Shown: positions 26,782-35,840 of the stretch, in pieces | Layout of the letters: every line of letters starts with the position of its first letter | How positions within the stretch are numbered: position 1 is the stretch's first letter | NCBI GenBank assembly: GCA_028281235.1 | Contig: JANQKG010000003.1 | Span: forward strand, 1 to 64,000 | Length of the DNA stretch: 64,000 nucleotides | Reading direction: 5' to 3' | DNA from: Afifellaceae bacterium | GTDB taxonomy: Bacteria; Pseudomonadota; Alphaproteobacteria; Rhizobiales; Afifellaceae | Notes under the pieces: generated by a model | Seen by the model: only the letters and a program-made list of their open reading frames with translations | Databases searched by the model: none | Told to the model about the DNA's origin: nothing | Program-made: the position numbers and the translations under genes

Positions 26782-27753
26782 TCAGCGGCTTTCGTCGCTA
26801 AGGTCGATGCCGAATAGACGCGAAGGCGTCCGCTGACTCATCTGACGCAGGGCGTCATCGCCGATGCCGCACGATTGCAACATGACGAGCAGTTCGCGGA
26901 ACGCTTCCACCGGCGGCGCGAGCACGATCGCGCCGCTGTCGCTGGACAGCACCACGCTTGACGGATCGGTGGCCTTGATCGTCGCTACGACGTCAGCCAG
27001 GTCGACCAGCGCGAAGCGATGATATTCCGCATCGATCATGGTCTGGGGCAATTGCGTGGCGTGGCTGAGCACGAAGAAGGAGAATTCGATTGTCGCGCCA
27101 AGCGAGACAACTTCCGCGGCGGTGTCACGCGACAGATAGGATGCCGGCACGAGAACCCTCTCCACTCCGCGACTGCACGCCTCTTCGACGATCCGGACAT
27201 GCTCATGGTCGTGCAGATGGCCCGTGTTGAACACAACGTCCCGTTCGCTGCACAGATCCATGATCTCGCCAAGCTCGCCGGGCAATTCGCCGCGATCGGG
27301 AACCGACAGGCAGGTTTCCAGATAGGCAGGACTGCGGCCCTCCGCGCGGCCGACGAAGTCTGTGTGGTGGCAAGGCAGGGACACGAACCGCGCCCCGCCG
27401 CCATAGCCCATGCTGATCGCGGTGCGCACCGTCCGAGCCGTAACGCCGCCGACATAAGGTTCCAGGATGATGCCGCCGAACGCTTCGACGCCGAGATGGC
27501 CAAGCTCGATATTGACCAGATCGGCAAGACCCGACGTGTTGGCAAACACGTCCATGATGCCGATCGCCCGCATCCGGGCCGCGGCGGCACTGCGAACCGC
27601 CTCGAATGCGGTGACGCTGCGCCGGTTGATGTGCGGCGCGCAATGAACGTGGCTGTCGATGGCACCAACGAGCAGCTCCATGCCGGCGAGGCCGGCAGCG
27701 CGTTGGGACGCTCCGGCTGTCTCGATCCGCTGATCGTCCTCATGCACGGCCAC
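26782..27753 (-). CDS. DUF6282-type amidohydrolase-like protein
   Basis: The 323-residue product looks like a metal-dependent hydrolase of the amidohydrolase kind. Near the start it has GAIDSHVHCAPH, matching the two-His metal-binding strand 1, and it has FNTGHLHDHEHV and LVPASYLSRD further on and VVLSSDSGA near the C-terminus, where a metal-ligand Asp is expected. I recall this wording from the uncharacterised family named DUF6282. It lies between the peptide-transport operon and the M20 peptidase/HyuAB genes, so hydrolysis of a cyclic amide or imide derived from peptides is a reasonable guess, no more. It has its own upstream gap of about 280 bases, divergent from the peptidase gene. Confidence 0.75.
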   Translation of the reverse strand: MAVHEDDQRIETAGASQRAAGLAGMELLVGAIDSHVHCAPHINRRSVTAFEAVRSAAAARMRAIGIMDVFANTSGLADLVNIELGHLGVEAFGGIILEPYVGGVTARTVRTAISMGYGGGARFVSLPCHHTDFVGRAEGRSPAYLETCLSVPDRGELPGELGEIMDLCSERDVVFNTGHLHDHEHVRIVEEACSRGVERVLVPASYLSRDTAAEVVSLGATIEFSFFVLSHATQLPQTMIDAEYHRFALVDLADVVATIKATDPSSVVLSSDSGAIVLAPPVEAFRELLVMLQSCGIGDDALRQMSQRTPSRLFGIDLSDESR

Positions 27754-28039
27754 GGTCAGAGCTTTCGGTCAGGCGCGGCGGCCCGTCAACACGCGCGTGC
27801 CCGCGGCGCCGGGCAGGTCTGCCGATCGGTGCCTCGCTGCAACGGCGCCCGAACGCCGGGGGCCGTGAGGTCTCTGCCCGCACGTGCCGCGTGAGCCCGA
27901 TCACCCGAGATTATATTCGTTCCGCCACTCATGATAACGGCCGCGCTTGGCAGCCGACCAGCGCTTCTCCTATCAGTCGCGCCATGGCCACCAACGGGCG
28001 GCGCGCTGCGCAATGGCCAGCACTCTGAGAGGAAAGCAA

Positions 28040-29455
28040 TTGAGCCACAGCCAGGACGAGGCGCTGCAGATGGTCCTGGCCCGCGTCGACACCCAGGAAC
28101 ATGAGAGCCGCCAACGTTTGCTGGACTTGCTGCGCATCCCCAGCGTCAGCGCCGACCCCAGCCGGCTCGACGATTGCCGCCACGCCGCGGAGTTTGTGTG
28201 TAACGCCCTCAAGGCACTCGGCTTCGATATCGGCCTGCGCGAGAGCGGCGGCCAGCCATTCGTCGTCGGCTCGCATCCGGGGCCCCGGAACGGGGTGAAG
28301 CAGCCACGTGTTCTCATCTACGGCCATTACGACGTCCAGCCGCCTGATCCGGTGGCTCTATGGACCAGCCCGCCATTCGAACCGCGGATCGCCGAGGGGC
28401 CGAACGGCCCGCAAGTGTTCGCGCGAGGCGCGTCCGACAACAAGGGCCAGCTCGTTTCCTGGATCGAGGCGCTGCGTGCTTATGTCGAGGAGTTTGGCGA
28501 ACCCCCGCTTCCGGTTTGCGTGCTGGTGGAAGGAGAAGAGGAGGTCGGCAGCCCGAACCTCGGCACGTTCCTCGCTGACCATGCGGGCGAGCTCGCCGCG
28601 GACATCGCGATCGCCAATGACGCAAGCATGTGGGATGTGGGGACGCCAGCGCTGGTGACCACGCTGCGGGGCATGGTCTACGCCCAGATCGATCTGACCG
28701 CGGCATCGTGCGACCTTCATTCTGGTCTTTACGGCGGCCTTGCGGTCAATCCATTGACGGTTCTGGTCAGGATTCTGGCCGATCTGCACCAGGCGGACGG
28801 GAAGGTGACGCTGCCGGGCTTCTATGAAGGCGTCGCGGAGCCGCCGGCCGCGGAGCGGCAGCGACTGGAGGCGCTCGGCTTCGATGTCGAGGGCTATCTC
28901 GGCGATGTCGGCCTGCGCCATCCGACCGGTGAGGCCGAATACGGCCCGCTTGAGCGGATCTGGCTGCGCCCGACCGCAGAAATCAACGGCATCTGGGGCG
29001 GCTACACTGGCGAAGGCAGCAAGACGGTCATTCCTGCCCAAGCCCATGCCAAGGTCTCCTTCCGTCTCGTGCCGGGACAGAATCCCGCAACGATCGCCAG
29101 CGCGCTTGAGACCTTCGTGCGCGATCGGCTTCCTGAGGATGTCGGCGTCAGCATAACGATCCATTCGGCATCGCCCGCCACGACGATCGATGCGCAGAGC
29201 CAGTTCGTCGATGCGGCCAGGCGGGCGATGGGTGACGAATTCGGCCGGGAGCCGGTGCTGGCCGGGTCCGGCGGCACTCTGCCGGTCATCGAAGGCATCC
29301 GCAAAGCCCTGGACATCCCGGCGCTGCTCTACGGCTGGGCGCAAAATGACGACAATGCGCACAGCCCCGACGAAAAGTTCGAGCTCACTTGCCTGCAACG
29401 TGGGGCACGCTGCCATGCACGCGTTCTAGACGGGCTCGCCCGCATGACCATTTAG
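28040..29455 (+). CDS. M20-family metallopeptidase (dipeptidase)
   Basis: The 471-residue enzyme belongs to the M20 metallopeptidases of the carnosinase/CNDP-like dipeptidase group. The metal ligands can be followed: His in VLIYGHYDVQPP, Asp in ARGASDNKGQ, the catalytic Glu pair in VEGEEEVGSPNL, and a His near the lid in CDLHSGLYGG. The lid (dimerisation) domain lies at residues about 210-370. I select the TTG at 28040 because GAGAGGA stands six bases before it; ATG 28013 and TTG 27947 are in frame upstream but have no such site. It stands 87 bases before the second HyuA gene and probably is co-transcribed with it. It would release amino acids from imported dipeptides or acylated amino acids. 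Confidence 0.88.
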   Translation: MSHSQDEALQMVLARVDTQEHESRQRLLDLLRIPSVSADPSRLDDCRHAAEFVCNALKALGFDIGLRESGGQPFVVGSHPGPRNGVKQPRVLIYGHYDVQPPDPVALWTSPPFEPRIAEGPNGPQVFARGASDNKGQLVSWIEALRAYVEEFGEPPLPVCVLVEGEEEVGSPNLGTFLADHAGELAADIAIANDASMWDVGTPALVTTLRGMVYAQIDLTAASCDLHSGLYGGLAVNPLTVLVRILADLHQADGKVTLPGFYEGVAEPPAAERQRLEALGFDVEGYLGDVGLRHPTGEAEYGPLERIWLRPTAEINGIWGGYTGEGSKTVIPAQAHAKVSFRLVPGQNPATIASALETFVRDRLPEDVGVSITIHSASPATTIDAQSQFVDAARRAMGDEFGREPVLAGSGGTLPVIEGIRKALDIPALLYGWAQNDDNAHSPDEKFELTCLQRGARCHARVLDGLARMTI

Positions 29456-29542
29456 CGGCGTTTCCTGGCTGGATCGGACGACCTCCGACCGCGCGCCGGC
29501 GGAGCGGCGACCGGGCGAATCCTCCGCACGAGGTAGGACAAA

Positions 29543-31588
29543 ATGGTAACGCGCATTGGAGTGGACATAGGCGGCACCTTCACCGATCTGGTCGTCTATG
29601 ACGACCGGAGCGAACGGGTGTTCGAAGGCAAGGTGCCGACGCGGCCGGGCGCGCCGGAACAGGGGGTCATCGATGTCATAAAGACCCATGTGCCGCAGGA
29701 ACTCGTCGAGCGGGCAAGCTACTTCCTGCACGGCACAACGGTGGGCCTGAACGCGCTGCTGGAACGACGCGGCGCGAAGGTGGGCCTGATCTGCACCGCC
29801 GGGCTGCGCGATGTGCTCGAGATCAGGCGCGGCGATCGCGCCGAGATGTACAACCCCTTCTGGAAGGTGCCGGAACCGCTCGTCCCGCGCTATCTGCGCA
29901 TCGGCATAGAGGAGCGCATGCGCGCCGACGGCGAGGTGCATCGGCCGCTCGCTCGCGAAAGCGTTTCCCAGGCGGTGGCAGAGTTGCGCGCGAAAGGTGT
30001 CGACAGCATCGCCGTCTGCCTGATGAACGCCTACGCCAATCCGACCCATGAGCTGGCCGTCGGCGCGATCATCGCCGAGCAGGGCTTTGAGGGCGTGATC
30101 TCGCTGTCGCACCAGGTCTCGGGCGAATACCGTGAGTACGAGCGCACCTCGACCACGGTCATCGACGCCTTCGTACGCCGCCGCATGGCCGACTATCTTG
30201 AGCGCCTGGAGGCAGCGCTTCAGGGTCTGGGCTTTTCCGGACAATGCCTGATCACGCGCTCCGGCGGCGGGTCGATGACCTTCGCCGAAGCCACCGAGCG
30301 GCCCTTCGAGACGATCATGTCCGGCCCTGTGGCCGGTGCGCAGGGGGCGGCGAAGCTCGCCCAGAAACGCGATGTCGATCTTCTCATCACAGCCGATGTC
30401 GGTGGCACGAGCTTCGACACGACCCTTATCGTCGACGGCGCGCCGGCCGTTCTTTACGAGGGCGAGGTCGACGGCATGCCTGTGCAGACGCCATGGGTTG
30501 ACGTCCGCTCGATTGGTTCGGGCGGCGGCTCCATCGCGCAGATCGATGCCGGCGGCCTAATGCAGGTCGGCCCGGACAGCGCCGGCGCCGAGCCCGGCCC
30601 GGCCACCTATGGCAAGGGCGGCACAAGGCCGACGACGACAGATGCGGCAGCCTATCTGGGCATGCTGGGTCCAGCCGTCCTCGCCTCCGGCATCAGGCTC
30701 GACGTCGACCTGGCGCAGAAGGCGCTGGCGACCGTGGCGACCGGGCTCGGCAAGAGTGAGGAAGAAATTGCCAAGGGCATCTTGCGCATTGCCGCATCGT
30801 CCATGGCGAACGCGATGCGCGAGATCACCGTAGAAAAGGGTCTCGACCCGCGCCAGATGCTGCTGATGCCGTTCGGCGGCGCCGGACCGCTGATGACGAC
30901 GCTCCTGGCCGACGAACTGCATATATCGCGGGTCATCGTACCGCCGCTTGCGGGCAACTTCTCGGCTCTCGGCTTGCTTGGCGCCGACATGGTCCAGTCT
31001 GCGGCGCGCTCGGCGATTCTGCCGCTCGACGAGGCCGGGCTTAAACGCGCCTCAGACGTGCTTGCCGAACTTCAGAAAGTCACCGAGCGCCGGTCAGACA
31101 AGGACGGCCCGGATATCGTCGCCACGCTTAGTGCACGGCTTGACCTGCGCTTCCGTGGCCAGGAGCACAGCCTGTCGATCGACGTGGAAAGCGAAGGCGG
31201 CCGCATCACCGAAGCGGCAGAAGAGATCGCCGAGAGGTTCAAGAAGCAGTATCTGCGCGCGTTCGGCTCAGTGCTGCGCCAGCCGGTCGAGATCATCTCG
31301 GTGCGCGCCAGCCGGACGGTTGCACTGCCCGAAATCGGTGATGCGGACATTGTCGGCGCACGCACCGATGCGGAGCCGGTGTCTTCATGGAACGCCTATT
31401 CGTTTGCTTCGGGCGAGAGGATGGACTTCGCCGTCTTGCCGCGCGGGGCGATCATTGATCCGGTCGCCGGTCCGGTGATCGTCACGGAGGCGACGTCCAC
31501 GTTTTATGTCGACCGTGGCTGGCGGATCGCGCCGGCGCCGAGCGGGGAGCTGATGATGACAAAGGACAGGACCAGCACCGATGACTGA
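29543..31588 (+). CDS. Hydantoinase/oxoprolinase family protein, HyuA subunit
   Basis: The 681-residue subunit has the ATPase fold of the family: GVDIGGTFTDLVVY at the start, HGTTVGLNALLERRGAKVG, the second phosphate loop TADVGGTSFDTTL near residue 280, and LMPFGGAGPLMTTLL near 435. It forms an enzyme with the HyuB-like product of the next gene, which overlaps it by eight bases (ATGACTGA). Compared with the fused protein at 17377-21198 it is a clearly separate paralog with different wording. GAGGTAGGA precedes the ATG. The target ring compound is unknown; N-methylhydantoin, 5-oxoproline and related lactams are family precedents. Confidence 0.9.
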   Translation: MVTRIGVDIGGTFTDLVVYDDRSERVFEGKVPTRPGAPEQGVIDVIKTHVPQELVERASYFLHGTTVGLNALLERRGAKVGLICTAGLRDVLEIRRGDRAEMYNPFWKVPEPLVPRYLRIGIEERMRADGEVHRPLARESVSQAVAELRAKGVDSIAVCLMNAYANPTHELAVGAIIAEQGFEGVISLSHQVSGEYREYERTSTTVIDAFVRRRMADYLERLEAALQGLGFSGQCLITRSGGGSMTFAEATERPFETIMSGPVAGAQGAAKLAQKRDVDLLITADVGGTSFDTTLIVDGAPAVLYEGEVDGMPVQTPWVDVRSIGSGGGSIAQIDAGGLMQVGPDSAGAEPGPATYGKGGTRPTTTDAAAYLGMLGPAVLASGIRLDVDLAQKALATVATGLGKSEEEIAKGILRIAASSMANAMREITVEKGLDPRQMLLMPFGGAGPLMTTLLADELHISRVIVPPLAGNFSALGLLGADMVQSAARSAILPLDEAGLKRASDVLAELQKVTERRSDKDGPDIVATLSARLDLRFRGQEHSLSIDVESEGGRITEAAEEIAERFKKQYLRAFGSVLRQPVEIISVRASRTVALPEIGDADIVGARTDAEPVSSWNAYSFASGERMDFAVLPRGAIIDPVAGPVIVTEATSTFYVDRGWRIAPAPSGELMMTKDRTSTDD

Positions 31589-33317
31589 GGATATCGTTGC
31601 ACACAGAGCGGCCCCATCGGCGGCGCGCGGCGCCGATGCCGACCCGATCACCACGCAGGTCGTCCGCCACGCGCTGAACTCTGCCGCCGACCAGATGAAG
31701 CGCGCGCTGATCCGCACGGCGTTCTCACCGGTAATCTACGAGGTGCTCGATTTCGCCGTGGCGATCTATGACAGGGATTACCGCTTGCTGGCGCAGGCCC
31801 CGAGCCTGCCGCTGTTCATGGGGACGCTCAACTCCTGCGTTTCGGAAGCGGTGAGCGCAGCCGGCGGCATCGAAGCGCTCGAGCCCGGCGACGTGCTGAT
31901 CTACAACTGGCCCTACGGTACGGGTTCGCATCCCCAGGACGTGGCCACCGTGATGCCGGTCTATGTCGATGACGAGCTCATCGGCTACACCGCCGCAAAG
32001 GGTCACTGGCTCGATATCGCCGCCAAGCACCCCTATTGCACCGATACGACCGACGTCTTCCAGGAAGGTGTCATCTATCCGGGCCTCAAGATCTGCCGGC
32101 GCGGCGAACTGGACGAACAGCTAGCGCAGCTGGTGATCTGCAACAGCCGCGTGCCGGACATGATCGAGGGTGACATGAAGGCCCAGATCGTCGCCGTGAA
32201 TACCGGAGCCCGTGCCTTCGAAGCGGTGGTGCGCCGCTTCGGCATCGCCAGTTTCTGGGACTGCGTCGAGCACATGTTCGACCATGGCGAAGCGATCGTT
32301 CGCAGCTTCTTCGAGCGCATGGCCGACGGCCGCTATGTCGGCGAGGGCGTGGCGGACAATGACGGCATCAGCGACGACCGGATCCGATTCCCGGTGGCCG
32401 TCGAGATCGCCGGATCGGACGTCACTATCGACTTCACCAGGGTTCCGGACCAATTGAGCGGACCGATGAACGCCCCGGCCCCCTCGGCTGTCTCGGCGAG
32501 CCGCGTCGCCATCTCGATGCTCGCCGGCTGCGGCGAGGCGCCCAATGAAGGCCATTTCCGGCCCATCACGGTGCTGACGCGGCCCGGTTCAATGTTCCAC
32601 CCGCTTCCGCCAGCGCCGACCTTCCTGTACGGACTGCCCTCCTTGCAATCCATCGAGGTGATTTACCACGCCATCGCCCAAAGCATGCCGGGCGCGGTGC
32701 CGGCCTGCAGCGGCGGCTGCATCGTCGGCATGACCTATTGGGGTCGGCGCGAAGCAAGCGGCGAGTCATGGGCGGACGGTTCGCCGCACCCGGTTGGCCA
32801 GGGCGCTTGGGACGGCGGCGACGGCGGCACCATGCTGCACATCTCGGAGTCCGCGACGCGGTTTTCGCCCGCCGAGATCTGGGAAGCCAAGAATCCTTGG
32901 ATCGTGGAGAAGCTCGAACTTGCGACCGATTCCTGCGGGCCGGGGCAGTATCGCGGTGGGCTGGGCGTCGATTTCGTGTTCCGCATGCTCGAAGATGTTC
33001 ATATCACCGCGGCGATGGACAGGTCGCAGACCAATCCATGGGGCCTTTCCGGCGGCGGCGAAGCCCGGCCCAACAGTGCCGCGGTAACCTATTCCGACGG
33101 CAGACGCGAGACCTTCTCCAAGGCGACCGACTATGTCGTGCCCAAGGGCGCTCTGTTGGAGTTATTCTGTGGCGGCGGCGGCGGCTTCGGTCCACCCGAA
33201 AAACGGGAACGACAACGCATTGCCGCCGACCTCCGCGACGGCTTCGTCACATCGGACTACGTCAAGCGGCATTATCCGCATGCCGCTGATGTCAGCCCCG
33301 ACGAGGCGCCAGGCTAG
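31581..33317 (+). CDS. Hydantoinase B/oxoprolinase family protein, HyuB subunit
   Basis: The 578-residue protein is the partner of the preceding HyuA-like subunit. It shows ADPITTQVVRHALNSAADQM at the start, IYNWPYGTGSHPQDV at residues about 105-120 in the place of the usual NDP-GGTH metal segment, YTAAKGHWLDIA and a C-terminal GGGGFGPPEKRERQRIAADL. The usual NDPY..GTHLPD sequence is altered to NWPYGTGSHPQD, still with His and Asp available for metal binding. The eight-base overlap indicates translational coupling. It is the last gene before a 750-base gap that holds repeat copy B. Confidence 0.9.
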   Translation: MTEDIVAHRAAPSAARGADADPITTQVVRHALNSAADQMKRALIRTAFSPVIYEVLDFAVAIYDRDYRLLAQAPSLPLFMGTLNSCVSEAVSAAGGIEALEPGDVLIYNWPYGTGSHPQDVATVMPVYVDDELIGYTAAKGHWLDIAAKHPYCTDTTDVFQEGVIYPGLKICRRGELDEQLAQLVICNSRVPDMIEGDMKAQIVAVNTGARAFEAVVRRFGIASFWDCVEHMFDHGEAIVRSFFERMADGRYVGEGVADNDGISDDRIRFPVAVEIAGSDVTIDFTRVPDQLSGPMNAPAPSAVSASRVAISMLAGCGEAPNEGHFRPITVLTRPGSMFHPLPPAPTFLYGLPSLQSIEVIYHAIAQSMPGAVPACSGGCIVGMTYWGRREASGESWADGSPHPVGQGAWDGGDGGTMLHISESATRFSPAEIWEAKNPWIVEKLELATDSCGPGQYRGGLGVDFVFRMLEDVHITAAMDRSQTNPWGLSGGGEARPNSAAVTYSDGRRETFSKATDYVVPKGALLELFCGGGGGFGPPEKRERQRIAADLRDGFVTSDYVKRHYPHAADVSPDEAPG

Positions 33318-34067
33318 GCAACGTCGGCGCATGCGAGCACGGTTCGCGCTTCGAAAGCATGACGAAACCACGGCTTAGAATGTGATCAACGATAGGGAAA
33401 AGCGTGGAAACGCTTTCGCGTTTCTCCCGCCGAGGTCTGCATGGCCACCGACGGCCTCCTCGCCGCAGCAGCCCTAGGTTATCGGCTCAGCAAATCGTAT
33501 CCAAATACGTGCTGAAGCGCGTTGGATTCCTGCGAGGTGTTTTCGGGGTGCTTGCGGTAGACGGCGCAGCGATTATGGCGCCGTCCGCACCAGCGGCCAA
33601 AAGGCTGGCAGGTTATCTCTTAATTTCAGTGTGTTGAGTGGGGTCTTCGATTGTCGGCGACAGCCACCGAAAGCAGTCATTCCCACTCGATGATCGTGGC
33701 TCGCCGTAACACTTTGATTTAAAGGGCGAATATTTTTCTGCGAGCTGCTGGCATCCGGCGTTTAGATAGTCAGATTTCTCGGCTGTTGATTCCAAAGGGA
33801 GATTCGCCCGATCCGGCGAAAGCGAGGTGTCGACGACTATCGTAGTCGATCGGTCGATCCACCGAGCCTGCCCCCCGGTCAGCGCTGTCCGCTGTTCGAG
33901 AAAAACACCGTCAGAGCCGTTTCTGGTGCCAACGATAGCAAGGCTGAGTCAACACATCAGAAGTGCGAGGGCACCGGGAGGGTGAATTGGGAGGAACCGC
34001 CGAACATCGGCGGCCATCACGAGAACATCGTCGGCGTGGCCGCTGCATACCAAGCGTCGGCAGGTGC
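33318..34067. other. Long intergenic region with repeat copy B
   Basis: This 750-base gap lies between the hyuB-like gene and the end of the sugar permease operon. A hairpin with arms AAAGCG (33399-33404) and CGCTTT (33411-33416) near its left end could end the hyu transcript, though no T-run follows. Positions 33624-33912 hold repeat copy B. The remainder, 33417-33623 and 33913-34067, shows no recognisable gene or site. Confidence 0.5.
33624..33912. repeat. Dispersed module-boundary repeat, copy B (guaA-end-like core)
   Basis: The 19-bp core TCATTCCCACTCGATGATC lies at 33677-33695 and reads ATC ATC GAG TGG GAA TGA (Ile-Ile-Glu-Trp-Glu-stop) on the minus strand. To its right, boxes match copies A and C at the same offsets (29, 111 and 150 bases from the core start), ending in AACACCGTC at 33912. 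To its left, 33624-33670 resembles the left flank of copy D (GTTGAGTGGGG, CTTCGATTGT, AGCCACCGAA). It separates the hyu/peptide region from the arabinoside module. Confidence 0.85.
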
Positions 34068-34898
34068 TTATCCCTTGATACCTGAGGAGATCATCACCGC
34101 TTCGGTCACGCGGCGCTGGAAGATCAGATAGGCCAGTGCCACCGGCATCGCCGCAAGCAGCGCCACTGCCATCAGGCGCGCATATTTGACCCCGAACACG
34201 TCGGTGACCTGGGTGATGCCCACCGGCACGGTCATCATGTCCTCGGTCGTCACGATCAGAAACGGCCAGAGAAAGCTGTTCCAGGCCCCGATAAAGGTGA
34301 TGATCGCCAGCGCGGTCGTGATCCCCCAGTTGAGCGGCAGGTAAAGTCTGAACAGCAGCGTGTATTCTCCGCCGCCGTCGAGCACGACCGCTTCACGCAT
34401 TTCCAGCGGCACGGCGTCGAAGAACTGTTTGTAGACGATGATCACGATCGGCACGATCAGCTGCGGAAGGATAATGCCTGCCCAAGTATTCACCAGGCCG
34501 AGATCGTTCATCAGGATGAACTGGCTAACGATCAGCGCCTGTGCCGGGATCATGAAGCTGGCCAGGACGATGCCATAAAGAAGACGCCGGCCGGGAAAGC
34601 GCATCTGCGAGATCGCATAGGCGCACATCATTCCGGAGACGATCACGAGCCCGGTGATGATCAGCGATGTGCCGATCGAATTGAAATACCAGCGCGCGAT
34701 CTGCGTGTTGAAGAGCGCATCGATATAGGCCGCCAGGTTGAACTCGTCGGGAAAAAGCCCCGCCTCCTCGCCGACCACCCTTTTCTCCGAGCGCAGCGAT
34801 GTCGCCAGCGCCCAATAGAGCGGAAACACCCAGGCAAAGGCAGCCGCGACGCCCGCCGTCGTGAGCGCCAGGTTCTCGATCCGGCGCGCGCCCGTCAT
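34068..34898 (-). CDS. Carbohydrate ABC transporter permease (MalG/LacG type)
   Basis: The 276-residue inner-membrane protein has six predicted segments, beginning with TTAGVAAAFAWVFPLYWALA, and the cytoplasmic EAA loop EMREAVVLDGGGEYTLLFRL(Y) near residue 185. The start at 34898 overlaps the stop of the neighbouring permease gene as ATGA; the open frame continuing upstream is the shadow of that gene. It forms the membrane channel with the other permease for a sugar import system. No ATPase gene belongs to this operon. Confidence 0.92.
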   Translation of the reverse strand: MTGARRIENLALTTAGVAAAFAWVFPLYWALATSLRSEKRVVGEEAGLFPDEFNLAAYIDALFNTQIARWYFNSIGTSLIITGLVIVSGMMCAYAISQMRFPGRRLLYGIVLASFMIPAQALIVSQFILMNDLGLVNTWAGIILPQLIVPIVIIVYKQFFDAVPLEMREAVVLDGGGEYTLLFRLYLPLNWGITTALAIITFIGAWNSFLWPFLIVTTEDMMTVPVGITQVTDVFGVKYARLMAVALLAAMPVALAYLIFQRRVTEAVMISSGIKG

Positions 34899-35779
34899 CG
34901 CCGCCCCACCACGCGCAGGAGCTGGAACTGAAGCACCGAGACCACCAGGATCATGACGAATATGACCAGCGCGACCGCTGACGCATAGCCGCCGTGATTG
35001 AGCTGAAAGGCCTCCCGGTAGACCAGCAGCAACGGCACATAGGACGTGTTGAACGGGCCGCCTTGGCTCAGCAGATAGACCTGGTCGAAGATCTTGAGCT
35101 GCAGGATCAGCTGCAGCGTCAGAACCAGCACGGTAATCGGCCACAGCAAGGGCCACGTGATCTTGAAGAAGCGCTGGCGCTTCGTTGCCCCGTCGATGGC
35201 GGCCGCTTCGTAGAGTTCCGGCGGGATATTGCGCAGGCCCGCGATGAACAAAAGCACATTGAAGCCGTTGACCCACCAAATGGTCACAAAGGCGATCGTC
35301 GGCATCACCCAGAACGGATTGCGGAAGACCGAGACCGGTTCGCCCGTGAAAAGCGCGATGACGGGCTGCACGACCCCGAACTGGAAATCTGTGATCCAGA
35401 TCCAGATCTGCGTGACGACCGAAACCGGCAATATGTACGGCAGGAAGAACAGCGCCAGAACGAAAGCCTGCCAGCGCCCTTTCAGGCTGTTGACGAGCAA
35501 GGCCATGCCGAGCGCCAGGGCCGTCGTCGGCACGACCGTCAGCAGAAGGAAATAGGCGTTGTTGGAGACGGACGTATAGAACAGCCGGTCTGAAAGCAGG
35601 TTGCGGTAATTCTCCAACCCGATCCATTCGCCGTCGCCGATGAGGGGGCTATCGGTGAAGCTGAGACGAATGACCTCGAGCGTCGGATAGGCGAAGACCA
35701 AAGCGAATGTCAGGACAAACGGTGCGACCAAGCTGGCAGCGATCAGCCCGTTCCTGCGCCGACTGCCGATAATGGCCAT
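34895..35779 (-). CDS. Carbohydrate ABC transporter permease (MalF/LacF type)
   Basis: The 294-residue membrane protein begins RNGLIAASLVAPFVLTFALV (first helix) and contains PELYEAAAIDGATKRQRFFK, the EAA coupling loop, near residue 195. The family forms heterodimers with MalG-type permeases to import mono- or oligosaccharides. The gene lies 61 bases downstream of the solute-binding protein gene and overlaps the second permease gene by four bases. Confidence 0.92.
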   Translation of the reverse strand: MAIIGSRRRNGLIAASLVAPFVLTFALVFAYPTLEVIRLSFTDSPLIGDGEWIGLENYRNLLSDRLFYTSVSNNAYFLLLTVVPTTALALGMALLVNSLKGRWQAFVLALFFLPYILPVSVVTQIWIWITDFQFGVVQPVIALFTGEPVSVFRNPFWVMPTIAFVTIWWVNGFNVLLFIAGLRNIPPELYEAAAIDGATKRQRFFKITWPLLWPITVLVLTLQLILQLKIFDQVYLLSQGGPFNTSYVPLLLVYREAFQLNHGGYASAVALVIFVMILVVSVLQFQLLRVVGRR

Positions 35780-35840
35780 GGCTCGCCTGCCGCTTCAATT
35801 ACCACCGCGCCGCGTTTGGCGCGGCGGCTTGCTCAATCGC

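Noticed and set aside
34898-35627. Upstream extension of the MalG-type permease frame to 519 codons
   Set aside because: The extra part is the shadow of the MalF-type permease gene in another frame; the ATGA overlap at 34895-34898 marks the real start.
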